Source of the DNA: Schoenoplectus triqueter
Taxonomy: Eukaryota > Streptophyta > Magnoliopsida > Poales > Cyperaceae
Direction: 5' to 3'
Assembly: GCA_964058805.1 (NCBI GenBank)
Contig: CAXKVV010001680.1
Location: 1-35,324, forward strand
Length of the DNA stretch: 35,324 bases
Shown: positions 13,000-24,499 of the stretch, one piece after another
How the letters are laid out: every line of letters begins with the position of its first letter
Position numbering within the stretch: the stretch's first letter is position 1
Position numbers and translations under genes: made by a program
The notes under the pieces: model-generated
What the model was told of the DNA's origin: nothing
What the model saw: the letters and a program-made list of their open reading frames with translations, nothing else
The model's database searches: none

Positions 13000-13086
13000 A
13001 TGGCAAAGAAAAAGAAGAAGAAAAAGAAAAAAAAAGAAAAAAGAGAGATGTCGGAAAAAAATGGTGAGTCTCGATATTTATTTTAA
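13000..13086 (+). CDS. small Lys-rich ORF inside the LTR element (28 residues)
   Basis: The first ATG after the primer-binding site, in good context (GCCATGG), opens a 28-codon frame with ten consecutive Lys codons after Met-Ala. It may be the truncated start of an ancestral gag or a by-product of an A/G-rich leader. No homologous domain is visible, and a biological role is doubtful. Confidence 0.25.
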   Translation: MAKKKKKKKKKKEKREMSEKNGESRYLF

Positions 13087-13760
13087 AGAAAATTAAGTGT
13101 TAAGAGTGTTTTCTGAGTTTATTTTAGTATATGAGTTTTTCTGTGTTGTTAGGAGAATTGAAAATAAAAATAAAAATAAGTGAATCCCCTTATTTTATTT
13201 TTTGTGAGAAAAAAAAGGTGTCGGAAAAATAAAAAAATATCATGTGTTAAAAAAGAGGAGAAAAAAAAGAAAAGAGTGGAGGTAGTTTTAGAGATATTGT
13301 AAGAAAAAAAAAAGAAAATCTGTCAATGATGAGAGTTATGTATCAAGCAGCGAATGTTACAAAAATGTGGTAAAGTTTTTGTCAGTGGTCTTCAAAGAAT
13401 CGGTGAGTGAAGTCGACATGAGCAATGACTCATGATAGCCTGTACAATGAATGTCGGGATAAGAGAACTATAAACATTATGAGATGTTTTGCTGGAAGTG
13501 TGCGAAGACCATGAGAAGATGTGGTGTGGAGCCACATGAAAAAATGCGGTGTGGAGCCGCGTTGTGGGTGTGAATCTCACATAAACATGACCTGAAGAGT
13601 CAGACAAATTAGATGTCATATGAGATGAAACCACGATTGATTTTTTTTGAATTTCCTAGATCAATGAATCGAGAAGAAGCCGTCAATGAGTGACGTCGCT
13701 ATTCGCTGCAAGTTATGAATAAGTTCAATGATGATTGGCATGAAGGATGAAAAAGAAATT

Positions 13761-13775
13761 AAGTTTAAGAGGGGG
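13761..13775 (+). other. polypurine tract of the LTR element
   Basis: AAGTTTAAGAGGGGG abuts the 3' LTR start (TGTTG). This is the usual plus-strand primer position and form for plant copia-type elements. Confidence 0.88.
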
Positions 13776-14242
13776 TGTTGAAAGATAAACTTAATTTTAG
13801 TATTAAAGTTAAATAAATTAGAAAATAAAGGGAGATTCTTTGGCTTCAACACTTTGGCAGAATTTTAAGGCTGATTAATGACAGCATTTGAAGGGGCAAA
13901 TAGACGTGGAATTTAGTGTATGATCTATGGATGGAAAGATCTTGAAGTCTAGTTTCCAATGGTTTAAATTTCAAATCGTTTGGAGTTCCCTACAAAGAGT
14001 TATGATGATTTTAGTGAAAGGGTGTCAGCTGAAAGGGTGTTATTTAGAATTCTGTTTTTATTATATGTTTTTATTACGAATTTTAAGAGTCATGTCTAAG
14101 GCTATAAATAGACTTGTATTTTGTTGTAAGCAAGTAAGAGAGAAGAGAAAAAGTATAAGAGAAATAGAAGATATAATTTGAATAGAAAGAAATTTCAGAA
14201 TTATTCTCTCTTCATTCCACCGAAATATATCATATTATAACA
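13776..14242 (+). repeat. 3' LTR
   Basis: Aligns end to end without gaps to the 5' LTR at 12489-12955, with scattered substitutions. It ends TATAACA and is followed by TCGAC, the right copy of the target duplication. Confidence 0.93.
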
Positions 14243-15344
14243 TCGACAACGTCATCTTTTAATTTATTGAATTAAATTTATATCAAATGTGGCATATAAT
14301 ATAAATTTATACCTCAAGAACATTATAAGATACATTATACGTATGGTTATATAATTATATTATATAGCATGTGATACTGTAATTACATGAATTAACTAGA
14401 AACATTGGAAGAAGAAAAGGGGGAACGAATTTTAGCCAATTGCATAGTCCATTTTCGGTCTCCAAGGAGGGAGCTTGAAAAGGAGGACCACTTTTGCCTT
14501 ATTAGTTATTATCCTACAAAGTATAATGTTTTGTTTGTCGTTTTCTATAATAATTAAATGTAAAAAAAATTTCATTTATGACGTTTTTCCGAAAAATAAT
14601 TAAAAAATGCATTAAAAAAATTCATTTATTTCTAATAACTAGAGGGTTTTGGGAGGTTTTCCCGAAAAATAATTGTTATTTTTTATGACGTTCCTATTAA
14701 ATGTTATGATTGTTTGAAGCTTAAATTTCATTTTAAAATTTTCCTTTCATTTCTCTGTAATTTTTTGACCACACAAAAGGCCACAACATTTGAGCGAAAC
14801 TTTGTGAACTTCTAGCTGGTACAAAAAAAAATTCGGACCATATTAAGGAACCAAAAAATTATACAATCATGCTAAAGCATGCAATTTTTTTCTTTTATTA
14901 AAAAAAAAACGGAACAAGACTCTTTCCTAATTGATTCCTCGCCGTATACTTGGGGCTCGACCGCTGAAATAAACGTTGTATCCTTGCATAATGTTCTGAT
15001 TCGTCACCATATTCTTTAAATAGATGTGTCAATTTTCAGCCAAGATCTCGAGGATAATTAATAGCCAAGCATAATTAGCCATTTTCTCTCCAATATTATG
15101 TTATCATTACCATGTGTTGAGATTTAGTATTCATTGAAATTTAAGTGTTAAATATAATGAAGTGGAAACTAGAATTAATGATTGAACTAGTAGAGTATTT
15201 TTTAATAAAAATAAGAAAATACTAGTTCTTTTATGTAAACTCCGTCTGTTTCAAGCAGGATAAATGAGTAGGGTTGCGGTGGGTGCGACAAATTCTGCAC
15301 TAAAATAACTGTTTTTTATAAAAATAAAATCCAGTCAAATTTCA
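14243..15344. other. AT-rich intergenic region, no gene seen
   Basis: No coding frame or RNA gene recognised. A short motif, CCGAAAAATAATT, occurs twice (about 14589 and 14664), probably from unassigned repeat debris. Confidence 0.5.
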
Positions 15345-15347
15345 TTG

Positions 15348-15545
15348 AGGCGTCACTCTCTTAGCGACGCGCCATATTAAAATCCGAATATGATGATAAA
15401 AGAACAAGGACTGTGTCATTACCACCTTAGTGACACGTCATATCAGAACCCAAATGTGGTGATAAGCGAGAGAGGGCCGGATCATCATCATCTTAGTGAT
15501 GCTCTGCATCGGCGTTCAGATATAGTGTCAAATAAACAAGGGTCT
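15348..15545 (+). repeat. three 66-bp tandem units, 22-residue protein repeat
   Basis: The anchor CTTAG recurs at 15360, 15426 and 15492, exactly 66 bp apart, and flanking bases align across the units. As 66 is divisible by three, each unit encodes 22 residues (HxHLSD followed by a variable half). Unit 1 has a TAA where unit 2 has CAG. The units lie just upstream of the endonuclease-like frame, so they belong to the LINE's N-terminal extension or 5' end. Confidence 0.82.
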
Positions 15546-18469
15546 TTGCACTTGACTCAACGAGTGAGAGGGGCAAGGAAGCTAGTCGGGGAAAGTAAGA
15601 TTCGTTTAGATAGTTGAAATGTAGGGTCCTTAACAGATAAGCTAAGAAAGTTAGTTGATACTACGATTAGGAGATGTGTGAATATTTTATGCGTTCAGGA
15701 GACTAAATGGACGGGTCAGAAAACCAATAAAGTGAAGAATACATGCTTCAAATTGTGGCACACATGAAAAGAAGAAGCATAAATGGTGTAGACATATTAA
15801 TTGATAAGAGTCTTAAGAATAGAGTTGTTGCAGTTAGAAAATAAAGGGACAAGATCATCATGAACAAATTGATTATTGGAGATTTGATCTTGAACGTTAT
15901 CAGTGCGTATGCTCCACAAGTGAGTTTAAGCGATGATGTTAAGAGATAATTTTAGAAAAACTTAGATGACATAATTAGAGAAGTGTCTAGTAGTGAGAAA
16001 CTCTTCATTGGAGAATATTTTAACGGTCATGTTGGTGCAACTAGAAGAGATTTGAGAGAGTATATGGATGTTTTGGACATTGCGAACAAAACCAAGATGA
16101 AAAAAAAATCTTGAACTTCGATGTAGCTTATGACCTCATAATAGCGAACACCTTCTTTAGAAAGAAAAAAATCTTATTTAGTTACTTTCAACAATGACCA
16201 ACACTCAAGCCAGATCGATTTTATCTTTACCATAAGGGAGGAGAGACTAAACTACATGGATTATAAGGTCCAGGCAAGTGTGTCGTCACACAATACAAGT
16301 TTTTGGTGGCTGACTTTTATTTTTAGGTACGCGTCCGACGAGATAGAAGCACAAAAAACACGAGAACAAAGTGGTGGAAGCTCAAAGGGGACGCTTCTGA
16401 GGTGTTTAAGGATAAAATTATTACAAAATGACCGTGAAACACAAGTGAAGATGCTGATAATATGTAGAATGAGATGTCGACTCATATTTGAAAGGTAGTT
16501 ATAGAGGTGTTTTGAGTAATCAGAGAAAATAAATGTGAACCTAAAGATATTTAGTGGTTGAATGATGATGTATAAAAGACGATCAATGATAAAAAAATAC
16601 TACAAATATTTACATCACCACATGAGTGATGAAAACATACAGAAGTACAAGAAAACTAGAAGAAACACATAAAACTGTGAGCGAGGCACGGGGTTAGACA
16701 TACACAGAGCTGTATCGAAAACTAAATACGAACAAAAGTGAAAATGATGTCTACAAATTGGCTAAGCTTCGAGAAAGAAAGACAAATACTTTGAAGAGAG
16801 CGAGAAAACTATGATTGAGTTGGACGACTCATTTAATGACACTAATAAGTGATTTTTTCAGAGAATTCAAGAGTCTGAGGTGAAAGAAACTTTAAAAATG
16901 ATGAAAATATGTAAGACGTTAGGATCTGATGACATCTCAATTAAGGCATGGAGATGTCTCGGAGATGTAGCGATAGTGTGGCTCACTAGACTATTTAATA
17001 TTATTTTTCGGTCCAATAAGATGTCTAATGAGTGGAGAAAAAAATATATTAGTACCAATCTTCAAGAATAAATGAGATATTCGAAGTTGTACTAATTACA
17101 GAGGAATTAAGCTCATGAGTCATATCAAAAAACTTGAGAGTGATCAAGCATCGTTTAAGAAAACTGACAACCATGTTTAAAAATCAGTTTGGTTTTATAA
17201 CTGGGAGGTTCACCATGGAGGTGATTTTCTTGATAAGTCAACTCATGCAAAGATATTGGGAACAGAAGAAAGACCTACATATGATATTTATTCATTTGGA
17301 GAAAATATATGATAAAATACCAAGAAATATCATACGGTGGGTGCTTGAAAGGAAACAAGTCCCAATAAAATACGTTACTCTTATTAAGGATATGTACACA
17401 AATATTGTGACTTGTGTCAGATCATGTGACGATAAGTCCGATGCATTTTTTTATTAAGATATGATTACATCAATGGTCAGTATTGAGTCTATATATTTTC
17501 TTCTTAATAATGGATGAGATCACAAATGACATACAAAGATACATTTCTTGGGGCATGCTCTTTGCTGACGATATGGTGCTGATTGACGAGAGCATGGTTG
17601 AAGTCGATCAGAAATTAGAGTTGTGGAGATAAACTTTAGAATCAAAATATTTTAGACTTAGTAGGACTAAAATCGAATATATGAGTTGTCAGTTCAGCAT
17701 GGACAACTCAGATGTTGGAGATATTAGTTTGGACAGACAAATAATATCCATGAAGATGAGGTGTCATTTCAGTATTTAGGATCGATGTTGCAGAGTGATG
17801 GAGGAATCGATGAACATGTTAGTCATAAAATAAGAGCTGAATGAGTGAAATGAAGATAAACATCTGGTATTCTCTATGATAAGAAGGTCCCAAATAAACT
17901 AAAAGATAAATTCTACAGGATGACAATTAGACACGTGATGATGTATGACGTAAAATACTTGGCTACAAAAGGACAACACATCAAGAAGATGAGTGTAGCT
18001 GAAATACAGATGTTGCGTTGGATATACAACCACACAAGAAGAGATCGAATCAGAAATGTTAATATACGGGACAAATTTGAGGTAGCACCAAATCAAGAGA
18101 AGCTGGTCCAACACTGTTTGTGATGGTTTGGTTATATCCAACGAAAGTCTCCTGAGGCACTGGTATGCAGTGATATTCTAAGTCATCCTGAAAATACAAT
18201 AAGAGGAAGAGATCAACCGGGACTAACATGAAAGGAAGTAATAAAAAATGATTTAAAGGAATAAAATATATCCAAAGAGCTTACTTTGGATAGGAGTGCT
18301 TGGAAGACGATAATTCATGTATTAGAACCATGATTTAAGAGTTAGAGTCTAATAGTAGAGTTATAGATTTCAGGGTCTTAATTTTCCAGTTCTTAAATTT
18401 TAGAATTTTAAAGTTTAGAATTAAGAATTTAAAAATATGCTTTATAATAGAGGTTTATTGTACTGTTGT

Positions 18470-18550
18470 TATTATTATTAGCATTATTATTATTATTATT
18501 ATCATATTATCATCATCATTATCATCATTATTATTATCATATTATCATCA

Positions 18551-18591
<41 letters not shown>

Positions 18592-18660
18592 TTTATTTAA
18601 TTTAATTTAATTAATTTATTATTATTTTTAATTTTTTTCATCATCATTATTATCATTGAT
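18470..18660 (+). repeat. ATT/ATC microsatellite in the LINE 3' region
   Basis: Long runs of TTA and ATC trinucleotides, interrupted by CATATTATC and AATTTAATTT patches. It probably grew from the trinucleotide-prone 3' region of the LINE. Confidence 0.9.
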
Positions 18661-18903
18661 ATTTGAAATCTTGGATTTTATGTTTTCAGATTGAATTTAA
18701 TTTCTAATCTACTCTAATTTATTTGAAATTAAAGACTTTATTGTTGTTATTGTTATTTTTGTACTAGTTCTTTTAAGTAATCCTTGGTGGATATTAACCA
18801 TCAATGGAGGTATCACGTTATGCGTATAATTAATATTGGAGAAGGCTGATCGCAACCGACACCGTCACCTTAGGGGTGTTGGAGCAAGTAATATCACAGT
18901 TAG

Positions 18904-19062
18904 CAGGGGCGGAGGCAGAAACGATCGATAGGGTAGTTCGGTTCAAATAAATAGAATATTTGAGTCAAAAGAAATTTTATTTTTTATCATATGACCTTTA
19001 TTTTTCAGTAAACCGAAGGAGTGCTCGGACGCCGGCTGGCGCCTACCTTGAATCCGCCCCTG
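18904..19062. mobile_element. hAT-type MITE, 159 bp
   Basis: Terminal inverted repeats CAGGGGCGGA and TCCGCCCCTG are perfect for 10 bp. The flanks carry an 8-bp target duplication with one mismatch (ACAGTTAG at 18896-18903, ATAGTTAG at 19063-19070). Eight-base duplications and CAGGGGCGG termini are typical of plant hAT elements. It has no coding capacity. Confidence 0.88.
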
Positions 19063-19070
19063 ATAGTTAG

Positions 19071-21303
19071 ATGTGTTTGGCCGGTTACTATGTGCGTGGC
19101 CGAATAAGCCCATAGGGCCCCCCCACTTCCCCTTTGATTTTCTAAATCAAGACGTGTAAATTTTATATTTGAAATTTAGTTTCCACTTTATAGTTTCGGA
19201 ATCAATTATATTGATATATAGATTTCTTTTATTTTATTTTTTGTTATTATTCTTGAAGGCCTTACCATACAACCATATATCTCATCACATATCGATCAAA
19301 TGGTAAATAATATTGTGCCTCGAGATTAAATTTGATATTATCTCATAATTAATTTAATAATTAAAATAATTTGATGTCGTGACTTATATTTGAGGCCTGA
19401 AGCTTAATTATTGATATTTATGAAATATAGTCATATAGACTATATCACAGTATATAGTTTAGTGTACGTACGGCTGTCGATCATTGTATGCTTTATATAA
19501 CAATGGATTTCAAAATTTTCAATAATAATCATGAATACATGACAATTTATTGATTCGATTTTGTACGATGAAAGATAAGAATTAACACTCGATGCTCTAT
19601 TAATATTTTTAAAACTCGCTCGATTATCAAGTATTAACATTTCATGAGATCACTTAATAATGTTTATTTTGATCGACAATCCTGAAAATGATTCCTTTTT
19701 TTTTAAAAAAAAGGAGTTCTGAAAAATAAAAACTTAAAGGTAAATTAAATTTATAAGTATGTTATTACACGATAGATAGCCTAATAAACAAAATTGCATG
19801 CGATTTTGGTATTGACTTCATGACTTACTGATGATGCATCATTAATTTGGTATGTGAATAAGGCGCGCATAAATATATCACGCCTATAATGATTTCAAAT
19901 TTGAGTTTTATTTTTGTTGATAATCAAAATCGTTAAAATAAATAATTTTGATAAAATCCATCCTCTCATATTAGAAGTTTTATTGTAACTTATAAGATCA
20001 ATTTTGCTGAAGATCACCCAATTGGAGATTTTACTCAAATTAGCAAAGAAAGTGCCTAACTTCGGAATGTTACAAAGAAAATTAGCAATTGGATCTGGCT
20101 CTTGAGAATAAAAAGATGAATTTTCTACAATTATTTCCATTTACAGCCAAACTATGTTTCTAAACATTTTCATTGAACCTTTATGCGGGGATTTTTTTTT
20201 TCTTTCTTGAAATCATGTATCGGCAGAATTTCATTTTAAGCAATCATTGATTATGATTGCAAAACTGGTCATTGTCGAAACATATTCCGTGAATATAGTA
20301 GCAAAAAGTAACACCCTCCGTGTAGGAAGTCGTAGGTTCGAAATTCAGATGAGAGGTCCTTATGGACAATAATAAAATTTGAAAGCTTGACTTTCATTTT
20401 TCCAATAAAAAAAAAATGAACTTGAGAAACTATAATTGAATTTTTATAGACACTCAACTTGTATACATTATTCTGAGCAAAGAGATGGCTGCTTGACAGT
20501 AATTAATTTCTTAAACACAAAGCTCGGAATTAATATTCTACCACACAAATTTCTGAATTTATGACCGGTTTGTTCATTACCAATATATTCAGCAAGACCA
20601 ATTTCAACTTCGTTATTGTTTCTAGAAATAGACAAAATAGTAGACTTTGTTGACAGGGGCGGCTAGTTGGAAAAAAAATCAGAGATTATTCAAGAACACC
20701 AGCATGTTGAAACTTTAGATTAATTAAATCAATTAAGAATATTTGGAATTTATCAAATTCTCTAGACTCGTTTTCCTTGATCTAATTTTAGTCACATTCA
20801 CTTTTTTATGCGTCATCATAATATAAATATTGTTTTGCATGTTGTTTCCGAAGTGTAAAATCAATCCGAATTAACTTATTATTATATTTGAGTGCCCGCA
20901 TGAAAAGTCAATATATTCACAATCATCTTCTTGGTTTTCTCTTTTAAAAATAACAAGTTCATGCAGATATCATTAAAAAATCATTGTGACTCAAAATATT
21001 CACTAGCCAATCAAGATAAACTTGAATGCTTTCATTATCTAACTTTGGACCAAATCTTGTAATTAAGTTGTTTCTTCAATGAAACAGGCAAGTTTGGACT
21101 TTGGACAAAAAAAATGGATGTATATGTGTTCTTTTTTATCATATAAAATAACCGTTTAAATGCCAAACATCTGATCTGACTAAGATTCTAGTTCCAAATC
21201 GTCAGAATTAAATATGTAAAAAAAAGGAAGTAGACCAAAAAAAACGCGAACCAATGAGCAAGTTATGCATGATACCAAGTACAGACTGACATGCAATTTC
21301 AAG
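19071..21303. other. AT-rich intergenic region with repeat fragments
   Basis: No gene supported. It contains a run of C at about 19119-19126, a possible SINE (20299-20420) and an orphan hAT-like terminus CAGGGGCGGCTAG at 20654-20666 with no matching partner end nearby. Confidence 0.5.
20299..20420 (+). repeat. possible tRNA-derived SINE fragment
   Basis: TAGCAAAAAGTA (20299-20310) resembles a pol III A box, and GGTTCGAAATTC (20335-20346) is a good B box about 25 bp later. An A-rich run (about 20406-20417) follows. This order and spacing suit a SINE head and tail, but no target duplication was found. Confidence 0.3.
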
Positions 21304-22014
21304 TTAATATCAACAGATTTTTTTTATTTTAGTAAATAAAAAAAATAAATAAATGAAACTAGCCACCTCTCTCTTCACTTTTGCATACTTAGCCAGACTC
21401 GAGTTTGAAACTCGGATCCGGATTTTTTTTACGTTTGTGTGTTATATTAAAAATAAAACACAACAGTAAGTAGATTGATCTAAAATATTACAACAAAAAT
21501 TAAAATAAACACACCCAGTACATTTGAAAATTACAGGTGTCTGGACCGAGTTTTAAACTCGACCCAGTACACCTGAAACCGAGTTTTAAACTCGGTTCCA
21601 GTATCATGCTATTATATAGCACACACGGTACATTTTTTCTTCATCTTCCTTCAGCTAACCATTTCTTCAAAATCGTCATTTTCGCAAACCACTTAGAATT
21701 GATGAATCTACTGACTGTTTATTTTTAATCTACTGGGTGTGTTTATTTTAATTTTTGTTGTAATATTTTAGATCAATCTACTGACTGTTGTGTTTTATTT
21801 TTAATATAACACACAAACGTAAAAAAAATTACCCGGACCCGAGTTTCAAACTCGGGTCCGTTTTTTTTTTTTACGTTTGTGTGTAAAAAAAACCTGGACC
21901 CAAGTTTCAAACTCGGGTCTGGCTAAGTATGCAAAGGTGAGGAGAGAGGTGGCCAGTTTCATTTATTTATTTTTTTCATTTACTAAAATAAAAAAAAAAT
22001 CTGTAATATCAATC
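21304..22014. mobile_element. 711-bp fold-back (inverted-repeat) element, probably MULE-derived
   Basis: The left arm (21304-21521) and right arm (21731-22014) are inverted copies over more than 200 bp, including matching outer blocks (AGCCACCTCTCTC and GAGAGAGGTGGCC) and inner blocks (CAACAAAAATTAAAATAAAC and its complement). The right arm has an extra roughly 60-bp internal duplication. The arms and loop carry repeated palindromes of form GGACCCGAGTTT-N-AAACTCGGGTCC, perfect at 21835-21859. The left half is colinear with sequence beside the Mutator-like transposase remnant at 31045-31230. No target duplication is clear. Confidence 0.82.
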
Positions 22015-24139
22015 TTTTTAGATCCGAGCATCTGATTCAAGTTTCTTAATTTAATTTATCTATTCAAATATTACAAGCAAAAAAAAGTTACATTTTAAAG
22101 ATATTTTGGGATAGAGAAAAAGAGCAATTGATTTGAAATTCTGAATAAATTATCCACTGGAAATCTTTTTTTATGTTAAAAGAAAGTTATAAATTTCTGA
22201 AATTATATAATTTTTATTTCATATATGATCGGAACCATATAAATTGAGTTGAGCAACTCTGATAGACGATTTGGATCTCGGTGGAGATTGAAGCCTAACA
22301 CGACCAATCAGAATAATGCATATTTGTACAGCATAGATTTACCAAAAGGAAAATTATACCCTTATTTTAGTTTGTAAAATAAAATTTTCAGTACTGAATA
22401 TCCTCATTTTGTTGGAATTTCTTTTGAAAAATATACCATATTTGGTGATAAAAGAAATTACACTCAGAATCTCTGTTTAACAAGTATAGTAAAGTTAAAG
22501 CGGATTGAAAATTAAATTAGTTATTTCAGTTTCAAACATTGGTGTTTGACGGCATGATGAAATAAGGTGTTTTAATTAGATGAAGTAGCATTGAATTTCA
22601 AATAGTTAAATATTTGAACTATATTCAAAATACCAAAATGCCCTTTTGTGTTATAATAAAATATAATGTAGGATAAAATTAAGTAAAAATAAATAATAAA
22701 CATAACAATAGCCATATAAAATAATAATATTGGATAATAATGCTACATAACAATTGCATATACTAGTCACTACACCTAAATAGTAATTTCGGTCCATTTT
22801 CTACGACAAATAAAATATAATTAGTTTGCACTGATAAAGTACAGTGCATAAAAAACAATTGTATTGATATCCTCATCATAGTCGCAAGAAAAAAAACATT
22901 TATATGATTTAAAATAATACTGTTATAAACAATCATCACTCAATAAAATAACAAAATTTTCTAGCTTTATTTATGCAGAATCCCAACTTAATAAGTGTTA
23001 ATTTCGGCTTTGGGCCTACTCCAGAATACCATAAAATGCGCACGGTGATCGATGGAATATTTTTATTTTTATTTTTTTGTAATAGAAAAAGTAAAAATCC
23101 TTTACTCCCTTGAAACCATTTTTCAAGGTACACTTTGCTAAAGCAAACATAAACACCTATTTATTTGTCTGCTCGACCAAATAATTAATTTAGTATTCAT
23201 GGATGACGCTGACGCCAATACCTGATTTTTTTTCACCTCTTGCTTTCATATTTAATAAGAAGCAAATTGAAAAGGTTGGTACAGTACAGAGGAAAGAAGA
23301 AAATAAGAAAAACAAATAAATACAGGGGTAGTTGAAACTTGACACAAGGACATAAGTTGTTGTCAGGACTCAGGACAGGAGAGGTTGGTAGAAGAGGAGA
23401 CCAGAAGAGGAGGCAAGCGGCAAGAATCATTGGATGCTTATTTTTTATAATACTGTATTTTTTTATAGTGAACATTTTAATGAAGAAAAAAAAGACAATC
23501 AGATAAATAATAAAACGAACTGTATTTAAATTTGCAGAAATTTTTTTATTATTAAAGTTCAGACAGCACTCTAAGTATTAAATGATTTTCCTCAGTTCCT
23601 GCGCTGCTCTCAAATCTCAATCTCATCATCAAATCCAGCGAATAAAGGAGTCAGAGACTAACCCACGTTGTGCACACAAACGGTCAAGAATCAAGATAAG
23701 TATATAATTTTTTGCACAAATCTTCCCCCTACAGTAGCATGTGCATGTCCCGTGTATAACTATTTCGGAGATAGCGAAATGGATATGTAATTTATTATTT
23801 ATGTTAAATGTTTTATTATTTATATTAATGATTTTATGTATAATTTATTTATGTTATACTTGTATTATTTAATTTAAATATCACTAATATGAATAGTAAC
23901 TTTTATTATGAACAGAAACCAATATTATAAAAAAGAGTTGCATAATAATAATAAAATTAGTAAATAAAAATAGTAACTCAATTATTATTTAATAAAGTAG
24001 GTATCGATTTTAATATCAGTGTGTATGAGTTTTTTTTTCCATTTGCCAATTATATATGTGTGATTTAAGAAAGCGCCTCCTTAACTATCATAATAAATGA
24101 TGACTGATGTCACCGTGATGGCAATGGTAAAAAAGATCT
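22015..24139. other. AT-rich intergenic region, no gene seen
   Basis: No coding exon, RNA gene or complete element recognised. Short open frames here have low-complexity, intron-like translations. Confidence 0.5.
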
Positions 24140-24499
24140 GCTGTTTTACAAAGTACTATAATATTGTGTGCTTTATGCTATATATTAATTTTAAATTAAA
24201 AATAATTAATTTGAACGGTTTAATCTAATATTTATATTAAAATTTTGTTAGTAAATTAAATTTTATATTTATTTAGAAGTACTATTTTTTCAGATCAAGA
24301 GAAATGAGTTGATCTAGAATTTTAATTCATTCAAAAATAACTATTTTCCTATCTGAAAAAATAATATTTTTTTTAAAATATAAAATTTGATTTACTAATA
24401 ATTTTAATATAAATATTAGATTGACAGTTCAAATTGATCATTTCTGATTTAAAATTAATAATAGAACACACAACGTTATTGTACTTTGCAAAACATAGC
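24140..24499. mobile_element. AT-rich fold-back MITE, about 360 bp
   Basis: The left part (from GCTGTTTTACAAAGTAC at 24140) and the right part (to GTACTTTGCAAAACATAGC ending 24499) are inverted copies nearly to the centre, sharing blocks such as TAATCTAATATTTATATTAAAATT and its complement. The ends read C-T-R-TTTT-R-CAAAGTAC inward. The superfamily is not resolved and no target duplication is evident. Confidence 0.7.

Larger units (their letters stand above)
12489..14242 (+). mobile_element. short non-autonomous LTR retrotransposon (copia-like signals), 1754 bp
   Basis: Two near-identical 467-bp LTRs (12489-12955 and 13776-14242) begin TGTTG and end TAACA, flank an 820-bp internal region, and are framed by a 5-bp target duplication with one mismatch (TCGAG at 12484-12488, TCGAC at 14243-14247). 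A primer-binding site matching the initiator-Met tRNA end follows the 5' LTR and a purine tract precedes the 3' LTR. No gag, protease, integrase or reverse transcriptase is encoded, so movement would need proteins in trans, as for TRIM/LARD-type elements. By eye the LTRs differ at about two dozen sites (about 5%), mostly transitions, so the insertion is fairly young but not recent. Confidence 0.93.
15345..18762 (+). pseudogene. decayed RTE-clade LINE (endonuclease plus reverse transcriptase), near full length
   Basis: Translated piecemeal, it shows an AP-type endonuclease start (NVGSL; CVQETKW near 15690; SAYAPQ near 15900; YFNGHVG at 16016-16036), then a reverse transcriptase with WRCLGD near 16950, NQFGFITGR near 17180, DKIPRN near 17310 and the catalytic box LFADD at 17558-17572, then a C-terminal part with EIQMLRWI near 18000. 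Many stops and frameshifts break it. The Trp before NVGSL is now TGA (15615-15617) and the catalytic Asp of the endonuclease DFN motif reads Tyr (16016-16018). The 3' end (18709-18762) matches, from recall, the usual plant RTE terminus with a TTG-repeat tail, altered mainly by C-to-T and G-to-A. Length (about 3.4 kb) suits a full element. It is inactive. Confidence 0.88.

Noticed and set aside
13392..13634. 80-codon minus-strand frame within the LTR element
   Set aside because: It lies in the non-coding internal region, antisense to the element's transcript, with no retroelement domain similarity.
12604..18600. A CRISPR-like array, from the repeated blocks in the spacer
   Set aside because: The repeats are LTRs, LINE tandem units and microsatellites without evenly spaced unique spacers, and the DNA is from a plant nucleus.
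19895..20140. 81-codon minus-strand frame as a small gene
   Set aside because: There is no recognisable domain, no promoter or splice context and AT-rich codon use like the surroundings; probably chance or old repeat debris.
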